This document shows positions 37,056-46,132 of a stretch of DNA of 64,000 bases, piece after piece (position 1 is the stretch's first letter; the number at the start of each line of letters is the position of its first letter). This DNA is from Biostraticola tofi (GTDB lineage: Bacteria; Pseudomonadota; Gammaproteobacteria; Enterobacterales; Enterobacteriaceae). A program made the translations under genes and the position numbers. The DNA is taken from NCBI RefSeq assembly GCF_004343195.1, contig NZ_SMCR01000007.1, positions 1-64,000 of the forward strand, written 5' to 3'. A model generated the notes under the pieces. The model did no database searches. It saw only the letters and a program-made list of their open reading frames with translations, and had not been told where the DNA came from.

Positions 37056-37240
37056 CCGGGCGGATTCGCCCGCCTGACCGGTAGCGGCCGGCGCGTGTCC
37101 GACAGGCAGCTCGAGGAACTCCAGCCCTGGCACAGCCTGGTTCAATAGCGGACAATACGGTTGCCATCTCTGGTCATCAATTGCATCAATTCAGGGTGCA
37201 TATAGCGTGTCTCCCGGCCCTGACGACTGGGTTTTTATTC
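37050..37240 (-). pseudogene. Possible gene remnant
   Basis: Two minus-strand stretches look protein-like but lie in different frames: one with MHPELMQLMTRDGN, the other with LLNQAVPGLEFLELPVGH, ending at TAG 37050. They could be parts of one small eroded gene. The rest of 37056-37658 (about 600 bases) shows no gene; it includes the promoter of the amidotransferase gene. Confidence 0.2.
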
Positions 37241-37658
37241 ATATGAATTTCTTTTCACCTGCGAACTATCCCTCCCATCACATCAGTAGATGCTGAAAAT
37301 GCTTACCAGGCATACAGGCGTGCTTTTCCTTTATATGCCTGCGCCAATGACAGATAGCTTTTCCTTATTTCTAAGACGTTGATGACAGAAGCCATCATTT
37401 TTGCCAATGTTTATTGCTTTTTTGCTGCTGTGCATTTGGTCTACAAGTGGTATACAAATAGCATACCTGTCGGGGCAAGCGAATTTGTTTTCCTCTGTCC
37501 TTCACCGGAATTAAGGCCAGTGAAGTGAAAACGGCGGTTGTAGTCATGTGCAGGCCTATCGCCGGTGCCCGGGATGCCATCGTCTGGTCGGTTACCAGCG
37601 ACCCTGTTCGCTGACACCCGCGGATTACCCTCTTTTTTTAATGACTTTCAGGATTACC

Positions 37659-38384
37659 ATGGCAGGCAAACGATTGCTTTATTTGCATAACGGCCGTTCG
37701 ACCCGAACCGTCGCCCAGCTTGATGACCGTTTTGAATCGTGGGGATTGAACGTCGACCGCTACTGGGCTTTCGACGATGAATTTCCCGAGGATCTTAGCC
37801 CCTATCACGGGATTTTTCTTTCAGGCAGCCCCCACGGCGCTTACGAAGATGTTCCCTTTATTGCGCAGGAGCACGCCCTTATTCAGGAGGCCGCGCGCCG
37901 CCATATTCCAATGCTCGGGGTGTGCTTCGGCAGCCAGATCCTGGCATCGGCGCTGTGTGGTCGTGATCAAGTGTTTCGCCGTCCGTTTTGCGAAATCGGC
38001 AATAAATGGCTCAAGGCAACGCCGGCCGCAGCGCTGGACCCGATAGCATCGGCTATTTCACCCGCAGTCTATATGTTCGTCTGGCATAACGATGAAGTCC
38101 GGGCAGATCACCCGGATATGACGATTCTGGCGGCCACCGATCAGTGCCCCAATCAGATTTGGCGCTTTCGCGACCGGCCAATCTGGGGCATTCAAGGGCA
38201 TCCTGAAATTACCCTTGCGCAAGCGCCTGACTGGTTTGAACAGAATCGTACCCGCATGGAGCTGGACGGCGGCGATATCGAGCAGCTTATTGCCTCCGCC
38301 GATGAAGCCCGAGCGGCCAAAAGCATGCTGACCGGATTTGCCGAGCTGGTGAAGGCCTGGCCGGGACAGGCTGGGCATCGGTAA
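37659..38384 (+). CDS. Class I glutamine amidotransferase (GMP-synthase-like)
   Basis: A 241-residue protein with the class I GATase triad: Cys89 in LGVCFGSQ, His181 and Glu183 in QGHPE. A GSPHGAYED segment binds the oxyanion. Stand-alone members of this group hydrolyse gamma-glutamyl compounds or remain unassigned. The ATG at 37659 has AGGA five bases before it; an ATG at 37641 lacks a ribosome site. It begins a run of three genes with short spacers (54 and 65 bases), so they probably share a pathway. Confidence 0.85.
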   Translation: MAGKRLLYLHNGRSTRTVAQLDDRFESWGLNVDRYWAFDDEFPEDLSPYHGIFLSGSPHGAYEDVPFIAQEHALIQEAARRHIPMLGVCFGSQILASALCGRDQVFRRPFCEIGNKWLKATPAAALDPIASAISPAVYMFVWHNDEVRADHPDMTILAATDQCPNQIWRFRDRPIWGIQGHPEITLAQAPDWFEQNRTRMELDGGDIEQLIASADEARAAKSMLTGFAELVKAWPGQAGHR

Positions 38385-38438
38385 TGTCTTTAGTCGTACC
38401 ACAACCTTAACGCAGTAACCTATGGGGAGAGTAGCGGG

Positions 38439-39482
38439 ATGACAGGTTCAATCAAACAATGGCTGGCAGGGGGAATGGTGGCCGTTTCCATGCTATGGGG
38501 CAGCGGCGCCGGCGCAAAAGAGCTGGTGTTTACCAGTTGGGGCGGTGCGTATCAGGACGGCGTCGATGAAGCCTGGCTTAAGCCATTCAGTAAAGAAACC
38601 GGCATCGATATCATCCAGGATACCAACCCGGTCATAGCCCGTATCAAGGCGATGGTAGAGACCCGCAAAGTAGAATGGGATGTGGTGACTGCCGGCGGGG
38701 CGACTCTGATGCAGGGTGCCCGGGAAGGGTTATTTGAAAAAATCACCGGCGATATGGTTGATCAAAGCAATGTGCTGCCTGAGGCGCGCAACGATTATGG
38801 AATTCCATCTGAAATTTTTTCTACCGTGATTGGCTATTCAACCAAAGCATTTCCTAAAGGAGGGCCCAAAACCTTTGCCGACTTTTGGGATGTGAAAAAA
38901 TTCCCCGGCAAACGCACCTTGCCCAGCAAACCGGATACGGTACTGGAAGCGGCGCTGATGGCCGATGGCGTGGCGCCTGAGGCGGTTTATAAAACCCTCG
39001 GTACCCCGGCAGGTATGGAACGGGCCCTGAACAAAGTCAAACAAATCAAACCTTATGTCGCCATGTGGTGGTCTACCGGGGCGCAGCCGGTACAGGCGCT
39101 GGCCAGCGGCGAAGTGGTCATGGCACTGGGGTGGAACGGACGCTTTCAGGCAGGTATGGATGACGGCCAGCCCATAGCCATGTCGTGGGATCAATCGGTG
39201 GCCCAGGTGGGCTACTTTATGATCGTCAAAGGTGCACCGGACAAGGCAGAAGCGGTTCAATTTCTCAATTATATCATCCGGCCGGAAGTGCAGGCCCGAT
39301 TCAGCCAGTACGTGGCTTACGGACCTTCCACACCTAAATCGATCCCGCTCATTGACCCTCCTTTGCTGGATCGGCTGCCCTCGACGCCTGAACGGCTGAG
39401 CAATGCTTTGTTCCTCGATCTGAACTGGTGGGCCGATCATTCCTTGTCCGCAGCCGAAGCCTACAACACCGTGATCCAGTGA
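38439..39482 (+). CDS. ABC-type polyamine-like substrate-binding protein
   Basis: A 347-residue periplasmic protein. The signal peptide ends about residue 26 (GAGAKE). The mature start ELVFTSWGGAYQDGVDEAW is typical of the PotD/family 1 spermidine-putrescine group, and the pocket segment YVAMWWSTGAQPVQALASGE is present. No ATPase or permease lies near; it may use a transporter elsewhere or signal. The ligand may be a polyamine, opine or amino-acid derivative. Confidence 0.85.
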   Translation: MTGSIKQWLAGGMVAVSMLWGSGAGAKELVFTSWGGAYQDGVDEAWLKPFSKETGIDIIQDTNPVIARIKAMVETRKVEWDVVTAGGATLMQGAREGLFEKITGDMVDQSNVLPEARNDYGIPSEIFSTVIGYSTKAFPKGGPKTFADFWDVKKFPGKRTLPSKPDTVLEAALMADGVAPEAVYKTLGTPAGMERALNKVKQIKPYVAMWWSTGAQPVQALASGEVVMALGWNGRFQAGMDDGQPIAMSWDQSVAQVGYFMIVKGAPDKAEAVQFLNYIIRPEVQARFSQYVAYGPSTPKSIPLIDPPLLDRLPSTPERLSNALFLDLNWWADHSLSAAEAYNTVIQ

Positions 39483-39547
39483 ACGCGTCAACTCATCTTC
39501 ATGACCCGGCGCCAGCGCGCCCGGGCGATAGACAACAGGATATCTCC

Positions 39548-40681
39548 ATGGCAGACAAACAGTATTGGTTTAGCGAACAGGAGTTCAGTGAGCGTTTGAG
39601 GCGGGTACAGGCCAGCCTGCACCAACAGGGCTTTGATGCACTGCTGGCCTTTATGCCCGAAAGCGTGACCTGGCTGACCGGCTTTTATACCCGCGCCTAT
39701 TCATCCTTCCAGTTTGCCATCATTCCCAGGGAAGGCCTGCCGACGGTTATCTGCCGGGATGTGGAAGCCTACTACCTGGACACCACCTGCTGTTATCCGG
39801 ACCGGGTGATGTGGAGCGACAGCGATGACAAAACGACGCTGGCGGTTAACGCCATTCGTTCCAGGCTGGGAGAATCGCCGTGCCTGCTGGTGGAAATGGA
39901 TGCCTGGCCATTGTCGGTAGCCCGATTCAATGGGCTGCGCGCCGGCCTGCCCAAAGCCCAATGGCGTGATGCCGGAGGGTTGCTGAGCCGCATGCGCTTC
40001 ATTAAATCGGCAGCGGAACTCACTTATCAGCGACGCGCGGCAAGAGCGGCCGAGGCTGGTATGCAGGCAGCAATAGCTTCAGCGCTGCCTGGCGTCAGCG
40101 AACGTGAAATGGCCGCCCAGATCTGCAGCGCAATGATCCGCGCCGGCAGTGACTTGCCCGGGCCCGGCGTGATGTCCTCCGGCGAACGCGCCCTGCATCT
40201 GCACGGTGGCTATAGCGACCGGGTCTTGAACCGGGGGGACACCGTGCAAATCGAAACCATACCCAATGTTCGCCATTACCACGCGCGCTTTATGCGGCCG
40301 ATAAAAGTGGCCGAGGCGACAGATGAGGATTATCGAACGGTAGAAACGCTGATTGCCATCCAGGATGCGGCTTTGTCTGAGGTCAGGCCGGGAGTACCGG
40401 CCAACGTGCCGGATGAAATCTATCGGCAAGGAGTGCTCAGCGCGGGGTTACGGGAGACCTATACCAATAAAACCTTTTATTCGGTCGGGCTGCTGCTGGC
40501 CCCCAACGGCGGTGAGCCTCTGGAGGCGGCCCCTGGCAGTGACTGGCGGTTTGAGCCCGGCATGACGTTTCATACCTATGTTCTGGCCCGTGGGTTTGGT
40601 ATGTCTGAAACTATTTTGATAACCCATGACGGTATTGAGCGACTGACGCAGTTCCGGCGTCAATTATTCGTCAGCCAATAA
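39548..40681 (+). CDS. M24 peptidase/creatinase-fold protein without metal ligands
   Basis: A 377-residue protein with a creatinase-type N-terminal domain (about 12-145) and a pita-bread catalytic domain. In metal peptidases of this fold a segment GDLVLIDxG...D gives two Asp ligands; here it reads GDTVQIETIPN then VRHYHARFMRP (231-251), with no Asp. Creatinase and related C-N hydrolases also lack the metal site, so it is more likely a hydrolase of a ureido, amidino or ring compound (for example creatine or ectoine-like) than a peptidase. The downstream MSETI segment keeps one Glu. ATG 39548 follows AGGATATCTCC. Confidence 0.8.
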   Translation: MADKQYWFSEQEFSERLRRVQASLHQQGFDALLAFMPESVTWLTGFYTRAYSSFQFAIIPREGLPTVICRDVEAYYLDTTCCYPDRVMWSDSDDKTTLAVNAIRSRLGESPCLLVEMDAWPLSVARFNGLRAGLPKAQWRDAGGLLSRMRFIKSAAELTYQRRAARAAEAGMQAAIASALPGVSEREMAAQICSAMIRAGSDLPGPGVMSSGERALHLHGGYSDRVLNRGDTVQIETIPNVRHYHARFMRPIKVAEATDEDYRTVETLIAIQDAALSEVRPGVPANVPDEIYRQGVLSAGLRETYTNKTFYSVGLLLAPNGGEPLEAAPGSDWRFEPGMTFHTYVLARGFGMSETILITHDGIERLTQFRRQLFVSQ

Positions 40682-40857
40682 AGAAATAGGGAAAAACCAC
40701 CCTGATTTATGACAAATGTTAGGATTACATTAAGCTGGGTAAAGCCGCGTCAGTTAGCACCTTTTGAGATATTTCTCTCTATTTTCATCGCCTATCATAA
40801 GTGATATTGCGTGATGACGGCAGTTTGATTCGCCGTAATTTTAATGAGGGAAGTAAA

Positions 40858-41316
40858 ATGAAAAAATTACCGCTGGCATTTATTCTGGCTATATCAACCT
40901 CAGGCAGTTTATTGTCGAACGCTGCTTTTGCCGGTGGACCGGGCGGTCACCAGGACCCGCAGCAATGGCAACCTCAGCACGGCGGCCACCAGGACCCGCA
41001 GCAATGGCAGCCTCAGCACGGCGGCCACCCAGGGGAACTGGGCAGGCAGAACGACCAGCGGATGGCGCATGACCAGGCGCCCCGGTCGGTTGAGCGGGAC
41101 CGCTTCGCCTGGCAAGGCCATGATTTCAGGAGGGGATACGCGGCTCCGCAACCATTCCGTGGTGAGCAATACCGGGTCAGCGACTGGCGTGACCGGGGCC
41201 TGCGGCAGCCCCCTCGCGGTGAGCATTGGGCCTATATCGATGGGAACTATGTACTGATTGCCGCCGCCACCGGAATTATTACTTCGATCATATTAAATAA
41301 CGCGCTGGGAGAGTAA
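40858..41316 (+). CDS. RcnB-family periplasmic protein 1 (repeat-bearing)
   Basis: A 152-residue protein with a signal peptide cleaved after Ala26 (AAFA-GGP). A His/Gln-rich region contains two 13-residue repeats and part of a third (GGHQDPQQWQPQH), which may bind metal. The C-terminal half has the RcnB pattern: FRRGYAAPQPFRGEQYRVSD, then RGLRQPPRGEHWAYIDGNYVLI and a hydrophobic end. RcnB-like proteins affect Ni/Co balance in the periplasm or have unknown envelope roles. AGGGAAG precedes ATG 40858. A 257-base spacer separates it from its paralogue. Confidence 0.85.
   Translation: MKKLPLAFILAISTSGSLLSNAAFAGGPGGHQDPQQWQPQHGGHQDPQQWQPQHGGHPGELGRQNDQRMAHDQAPRSVERDRFAWQGHDFRRGYAAPQPFRGEQYRVSDWRDRGLRQPPRGEHWAYIDGNYVLIAAATGIITSIILNNALGE
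40942..41019 (+). repeat. 39-bp in-frame tandem repeat (two units)
   Basis: Units 40942-40980 and 40981-41019 differ at two positions (T/C and A/G). A third, partial unit begins at 41020 (GGCGGCCAC). Each encodes 13 residues of the His-Gln-Pro region of the RcnB-like protein. Such repeats can expand or contract without a frameshift. Confidence 0.95.
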
Positions 41317-41573
41317 TTGGACCGGATTTTTTTAATAAATTGAGCCATGTATGCCGTCAGTATTACAAATGTCCACCCCATCAGACGGTTAACCGGCTAC
41401 AGCCTGCTCTGCCTGCTTATCTGGGAAATAAACGAAGTGTTAGCATATCATTAAGATGCGTAAATAACCGTAAGGGCATTTATTTTAAGATAAATGGCTA
41501 TATTCGGCTGACGGCATTCAGGCAATATTGATATCGACGGGCTTATCCAAGACGTTGCCGTTTTAAGGATATC

Positions 41574-42038
41574 ATGATGAATAAAACGATGTTGGCGCTG
41601 GTGATAACGCTTTTTACCCTGACCAGTCTGATGTCCCCGGCCTCCTATGCCGGCGGTCGGGGCGATGACCGTGGTCACGGGGCTCGCTGGGACGAACGCC
41701 GCGGCGGACCGGACTGGCACGCGGGTCGAGGTGAGATGCATCGCCGCGGTTATCACGGCAATGGGCGTGGCGATTTTCGCGAGCGTGACTATCAGGGTTG
41801 GCGCGGCGGCGATCGCAATCGATTCGCCTGGCGGGGAGATGAGTTCAGGCGTGGATATCCTGCTCCGGAGCGCTATCGAGGCGACTATTACCGAGTGGAT
41901 GACTGGCATCACCGTGGCCTGCAGCCACCACCGCGTGGGCATTACTGGTCCTATATCGACGGGCGCTATGTATTGATAGCCGCCGCCACCGGGGTTATCA
42001 CCACTATTCTGATGGGGAATTTGCTCGACGGGCGGTAA
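41574..42038 (+). CDS. RcnB-family periplasmic protein 2
   Basis: A 154-residue paralogue of the preceding gene. Signal peptide 1-26, then a Gly/Arg/His-rich stretch (residues 27-75, GGRGDDRGHG-type) and the same C-terminal pattern (FRRGYPAPERYRGDYYRVDD, RGLQPPPRGHYWSYIDGRYVLI). AAGG lies upstream of the ATG. The Arg-rich middle replaces the Gln-rich repeat of its neighbour. The two look like a tandem duplication that diverged. Confidence 0.85.
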   Translation: MMNKTMLALVITLFTLTSLMSPASYAGGRGDDRGHGARWDERRGGPDWHAGRGEMHRRGYHGNGRGDFRERDYQGWRGGDRNRFAWRGDEFRRGYPAPERYRGDYYRVDDWHHRGLQPPPRGHYWSYIDGRYVLIAAATGVITTILMGNLLDGR

Positions 42039-42044
42039 AAATAA

Positions 42045-42063
42045 CCGGGCCTCGGCAGCCCGG
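42045..42063 (+). terminator. Hairpin after RcnB-like gene 2
   Basis: CCGGGC (42045-42050) pairs with GCCCGG (42058-42063) across a 7-base loop, followed by GTTTCCC. It sits 7 bases past the stop codon, between convergent genes. Short U-run, so moderate support. Confidence 0.45.
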
Positions 42064-42210
42064 GTTTCCCAATGGCCGGGAAAAAATGGAAATTCATATT
42101 CCCATGCCATCAGTCAACCATCAGACAATGAGTCCACGTCGCCCGGTTCACTACCCTGTGCCGGGTGACCTGCCCGCAAGCACTGACAGGTCCCGCTGGA
42201 GTGCAGGGGA

Positions 42211-43188
42211 TTAAAGCAAATGATTCTCGGCGAGATCCAGGGCGAAATAACTGAAAATGATATCCGCACCGGCGCGCTTAATCGCGCCCAGGCTTTCCAG
42301 TACCACAGCCTGTTCGTTAATCGCGCCTGCCTGGCCGGCAAATTTGATCATCGCGTATTCTCCGCTGACCTGGTAAGCGGCCAGCGGCAACTCGGTCCGC
42401 TCACGAATATCACGCAGCACATCCAGATAAGGACCCGCTGGCTTGACCATCAGGGCATCGGCGCCTTCGGCCTCGTCAATCAGCGATTCCCTGATCGCTT
42501 CTCGGCGGTTCATCGGGTTCATCTGATAAGTCTTGCGATCGCCCTTGAGCGAGGTGCCGGCTGCTTCACGGAATGGGCCATAGAATGAAGACGCAAACTT
42601 GGTTGAATAGGACATGATGCCGGTATCGATAAAGCCAGCCTCATCCAGCGCACGGCGAATGGCTGCCACCTGGCCATCCATAGCCGCCGAAGGGGCGATA
42701 AAATCAGCGCCGGCGCGAGCGGCGGCAACCGCTTGTTTACCCAGGTTTTTGAGCGTAGCGTCATTGTCGACTTCACTGCCATGGAGCACGCCGCAGTGAC
42801 CGTGACTGGTGTATTCGCAAAAGCAGGTGTCGGACATCACGATCATTTCCGGCACTGCGTCTTTGCAGATGCGTGACATTCTGGCCACCAGCCCCTTTTC
42901 CTGCCAGGTATCGCTGCCTTCGCTGTCGGTGTGATGCGATATACCGAACGTCATTACCGAACCAATCCCCGCCTTGGCAATCCGCTCTATTTCATAGGCC
43001 AGCCGGTGTTCCGGGATACGCACCACGCCGGGCATGGCTTTTATCGGGGTATAGTCGCTGATGCCTTCTTCGATAAAGATCGGCAAGGCCAGGTCATGCA
43101 GGCTCAGTCGGGACTCCTGGAACAGCGCGCGTACGGAAGGTGATTTGCGCAAGCGGCGCGGACGTTGGGCGGGGGTAAATTCAGACAA
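42211..43188 (-). CDS. hemB: Delta-aminolevulinic acid dehydratase (porphobilinogen synthase)
   Basis: A 325-residue enzyme, 1 residue longer than E. coli HemB. It condenses two 5-aminolevulinate molecules to porphobilinogen in haem synthesis. The zinc-site cysteines are in [15 protein letters not shown], and the two Schiff-base lysines in [13 protein letters not shown] and [11 protein letters not shown]. The start is TTG 43188, placed five bases after CGAGG; it gives [13 protein letters not shown], matching the family. A further TTG at 43218 has no ribosome site. No riboswitch or special leader was seen. It is monocistronic here. Confidence 0.97.
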   Translation of the reverse strand: MSEFTPAQRPRRLRKSPSVRALFQESRLSLHDLALPIFIEEGISDYTPIKAMPGVVRIPEHRLAYEIERIAKAGIGSVMTFGISHHTDSEGSDTWQEKGLVARMSRICKDAVPEMIVMSDTCFCEYTSHGHCGVLHGSEVDNDATLKNLGKQAVAAARAGADFIAPSAAMDGQVAAIRRALDEAGFIDTGIMSYSTKFASSFYGPFREAAGTSLKGDRKTYQMNPMNRREAIRESLIDEAEGADALMVKPAGPYLDVLRDIRERTELPLAAYQVSGEYAMIKFAGQAGAINEQAVVLESLGAIKRAGADIIFSYFALDLAENHLL

Positions 43189-43428
43189 AGCAACCTCGTT
43201 TGGATGACGTATCGACAATTAAAACCACACCATTGACGATGACAAAAAAGATTCAAGGCGCAACATTATACCCGGCTAGACTATTTAACAACATCTCCGG
43301 CGATGAACCTGAATTCAACGCTTTTTATCCAATTGATTTGTAGTTTATTTTTTTAACGCCAACCTATATTTGGACGCAATTTTCCCGATTATTACCGCTT
43401 GTAGCGTCCTCAAACACCGCTGGCATGG

Positions 43429-44304
43429 CTATACCGGCAGGGTGTCGATTTTAGCGCGCGCGGTCATGGCGCTGCCCACACCGGCGCAAATAGAAAATGC
43501 AACCGCTACCAGCTGTACCGGCGTCAGGCTTTCCGCCAGCATAAAAAATGCCACTATCGCCGCCACTGCCGGCTCCATACTGATCAGGATGCCGAACGTT
43601 TTATGAGGCAGTCGCCTTAACGCCGCCATTTCAAGTGACATCGGCAGGGCACTGGAAATGCCGGCGATCATGAAGCCGATAAGCAGGATCCAGGGGTGGT
43701 CAAACAATGGGCCAAGTTCATTAATGCCGGCCGGCAGCGTCACCATTGAAGCGAATATCAGGCCGATGGCGACGGTATGACCGGAATGCAGATGGCTGAC
43801 TCGTTTACCAAAAACGATATACAATCCCCAGCAAAAAGCCGCACCCAGTGCGAATAATACACCGGTGATATCCAGGCCGCTGTCGCTGCCGTTAAGCGGT
43901 AATATCAGCAGGATGCCCACTGTCGCCAGGGCTATCCAGATAAAATCGGTTGGTTTACGGGAGTAGATAACCGTTACCGTCAAGGGGCCGATAAATTCAA
44001 TCGCTACCGCCAACGCGAAGGGGATAGTGTTCAGCGCCAGGTAAAAGCACAGATTCATCATGCCCAACGTCAGGCCGTAAAAGGCGATGAATTTGACATC
44101 GCGGCCACGAATGGGCTGGCGCCACGGACGCCAGATCAGCAACAGGATTAACGCCGAAAAGCCGGTTCGCAATGCGGTGGTACCGGTTGGGCCAATAACC
44201 GGAAAAAGCAGGTCTTTAGCGATCGAGGTACCGATTGAAAGTGAAACGATAGAGCCTAAAACCAGCAGGAACGGAACAAACCTGTCCGATATCGATAATC
44301 GCAT
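43429..44304 (-). CDS. RhtA-like amino-acid exporter (EamA/DMT family)
   Basis: A 291-residue protein with ten transmembrane helices in two EamA repeats. It matches RhtA in GPLTVTVIYSRKPTDFIWI, FALGAAFCWGLYIVFGKRV and SLEMAALRRLPHKTFGILISMEPAVAA. RhtA exports threonine, homoserine and related compounds. It is divergent from the LysR gene, which likely regulates it. Confidence 0.88.
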   Translation of the reverse strand: MRLSISDRFVPFLLVLGSIVSLSIGTSIAKDLLFPVIGPTGTTALRTGFSALILLLIWRPWRQPIRGRDVKFIAFYGLTLGMMNLCFYLALNTIPFALAVAIEFIGPLTVTVIYSRKPTDFIWIALATVGILLILPLNGSDSGLDITGVLFALGAAFCWGLYIVFGKRVSHLHSGHTVAIGLIFASMVTLPAGINELGPLFDHPWILLIGFMIAGISSALPMSLEMAALRRLPHKTFGILISMEPAVAAIVAFFMLAESLTPVQLVAVAFSICAGVGSAMTARAKIDTLPV

Positions 44305-44438
44305 TGCACATAACCGCGTTTAAAAGTTCATGAAAGGCTAATGGTTTTACCACGGCTGCGGGATTTATTGAATGAAAAAAACGGTTTGCAGCATCGCTGT
44401 GATAATCTCGCCGCCCTGGCATGGCGATGATATTTTCC

Positions 44439-44450
44439 GGAGGTACCTCC
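44439..44450. promoter_or_regulatory. Palindrome GGAGGTACCTCC over the ribosome site
   Basis: A perfect 12-bp palindrome. Its left half GGAGG is the Shine-Dalgarno sequence of the LysR gene that starts at 44454. In RNA, it could pair with a neighbouring copy or weakly hide the site; in DNA it could be a regulator half-site. Confidence 0.5.
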
Positions 44451-44453
44451 CCA

Positions 44454-45353
44454 ATGCAGATTGAACCTCTGCCGCCGCTCAATACCTTGGTGGCTTTTGA
44501 ATGCGTCGCACGCTATTGCAATTTTTCCCGCGCAGCCCAGGAATTGAATCTTACGCAAAGCGCCATCAGCCGGCAGATTATCCAATTGGAAGAGATGCTG
44601 GGCTGCAAATTATTCCTGAGAGCGCAGCGTAGGGTGCTGATGACGCCGCGCGGTGAGGTCTACGCCCTGCAGGTACGCAAGCTGCTGGCTGGAATTTCCA
44701 AGTCGACGGCAGAAGTGATGGGATGGAGTGGTATGCCCCAGGTCACTATCGCCTGTACCGCCGCCATAGGATCGCTATGGCTGAGCTCCAGGCTTTCTTC
44801 TTTGCGTCTGGCCATGCCTGAACTGCAGCTTCGTCTGAAGACGTCCGACAGTTTTGCCGACCTTAAGTCGTCGGAGTTCGACCTGGCTATTTTTTACCTT
44901 CACGAGCCGCCAGCGGGATTCCAGTCTGTCGCGCTGTTTGATGAAATCTGCTATCCGATGTGTTCACCCTCCTGCCTGGGGCGCATCGGCCGACTGACTT
45001 GTCCCCTGGATCTGCTCAACCATACGCTGCTGGTGCAGGATGATCCGCAGCGAGAATGGACCGGTTGGGCAGACTGGTTTATCTCTCAGGGTATCAACCG
45101 CTTTCTTCCGGCCCAGAGCTGGCGGGCCAACAGTTATTCGTTCCTGGTGCAGGCAGGCATTCAGGGTGACGGGATCCTGCTGGGATGGGAAGGGCTGGTA
45201 CAGGACAAGCTCAACCGGGGGGAGCTGATGGCGGCGCATCCGTTCAAGCTGGCGGCCAAAGGAAAATGTTTTTTACTCACTCCCCAGGACAGGTACACCC
45301 GGCCGGTGATTCACCAGGTTATTCACTGGTTGCAATCCAGCATTCAGTCTTGA
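44454..45353 (+). CDS. LysR-family transcriptional regulator (GcvA-like)
   Basis: A 299-residue protein. The winged helix (residues 1-65) includes FSRAAQELNLTQSAISRQI and LFLRAQRRVLMTPRG. A substrate domain follows, with the GcvA-like YSFLVQAGIQGDGILLGWEGL segment. It is divergent from the RhtA-like gene, 150 bases apart, so it likely controls export of an amino acid. Other targets are unknown. Confidence 0.9.
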   Translation: MQIEPLPPLNTLVAFECVARYCNFSRAAQELNLTQSAISRQIIQLEEMLGCKLFLRAQRRVLMTPRGEVYALQVRKLLAGISKSTAEVMGWSGMPQVTIACTAAIGSLWLSSRLSSLRLAMPELQLRLKTSDSFADLKSSEFDLAIFYLHEPPAGFQSVALFDEICYPMCSPSCLGRIGRLTCPLDLLNHTLLVQDDPQREWTGWADWFISQGINRFLPAQSWRANSYSFLVQAGIQGDGILLGWEGLVQDKLNRGELMAAHPFKLAAKGKCFLLTPQDRYTRPVIHQVIHWLQSSIQS

Positions 45354-46132
45354 AATTTCGCTGAGATTATCAGGTAATGTACCCGTCATTTAGAACACTT
45401 GACGGTTGTTATAACGAAAGCCAGTTTTTGACATCTGAGTTAAAATGTTATTTCCCAGCGGGAATATGTCTAAATACGCAAAATTAATAGATTCGGCCCT
45501 TATAAATCAATCACGACGCCGAACTTAAGTTATTAAAGTAATTCACTATCAGCCGCAAGGCGGCAGTAAAAAATATAATACCGTAACCGCATTGAGAAAA
45601 AATATATGGCGGCATGGAGTTTGTGTGGGGCTTATTCATCAGTAAACAGCGTCGGATTCAATAATGTCTCAATGATTAATGATTAATGATTAATGATTAA
45701 TGATTAATCATTAGTGGTTAATGGTTAATGGTTAATGGTTAATGGTTAATGGTTAATGGTTAATGGTTAATGGTTAATGGTTGGTGGTTGGTGGTTGGTG
45801 GTTGGAGGTTGGTGGTTGGTGGTTAATGGTTGGTAATTGATTATTAATTTATTAATTTTTAATTAGTTATATTTTAATTCGCTGATTGCTTGCTGGTGGC
45901 TGAGCCGTGAGTCATCACGCTGTGGATCTAAGTAGCGCTATCAGGCTGATTAAAATTCAAATATAAATTATTTGGGTAATATATACATGTTCGAAACCGT
46001 GGTGCGCATTTTTCGCATGCTCTCATGATAAATGCTCATGCGGCTATTTCCCATTGTTTTGATATAAAGCGGACTCGTTCAGCCAACTGCATCATTGCTG
46101 GCGCTGGATGAAATCATATGGAGCAGGAATAA
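45354..46132. other. AT-rich non-coding region with heptamer array
   Basis: About 780 bases between the LysR and ABC genes. No credible gene. It contains the 24-unit repeat at 45671-45838 and must hold the promoter for the ABC operon. AT content is well above that of its neighbours, which suggests foreign or relaxed sequence. Confidence 0.5.
45671..45838. repeat. 24-unit heptamer tandem repeat
   Basis: Seven-base units run without a break. From left: five AATGATT, one AATCATT, one AGTGGTT, nine AATGGTT, then mostly GGTGGTT with one GGAGGTT, one more AATGGTT and GGTAATT. The unit drifts stepwise along the array, as expected of slippage with local homogenisation. The plus strand is nearly free of C. 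It lies about 295 bases upstream of the ABC binding-protein gene. Confidence 0.95.

Noticed and set aside
43189-43218. Upstream TTG start for hemB adding 10 residues
   Set aside because: No ribosome site; the TTG at 43188 has GAGG at good spacing and matches the family N-terminus.
45671-45838. CRISPR-like array
   Set aside because: Units are 7 bases with no spacers; it is a simple tandem repeat.
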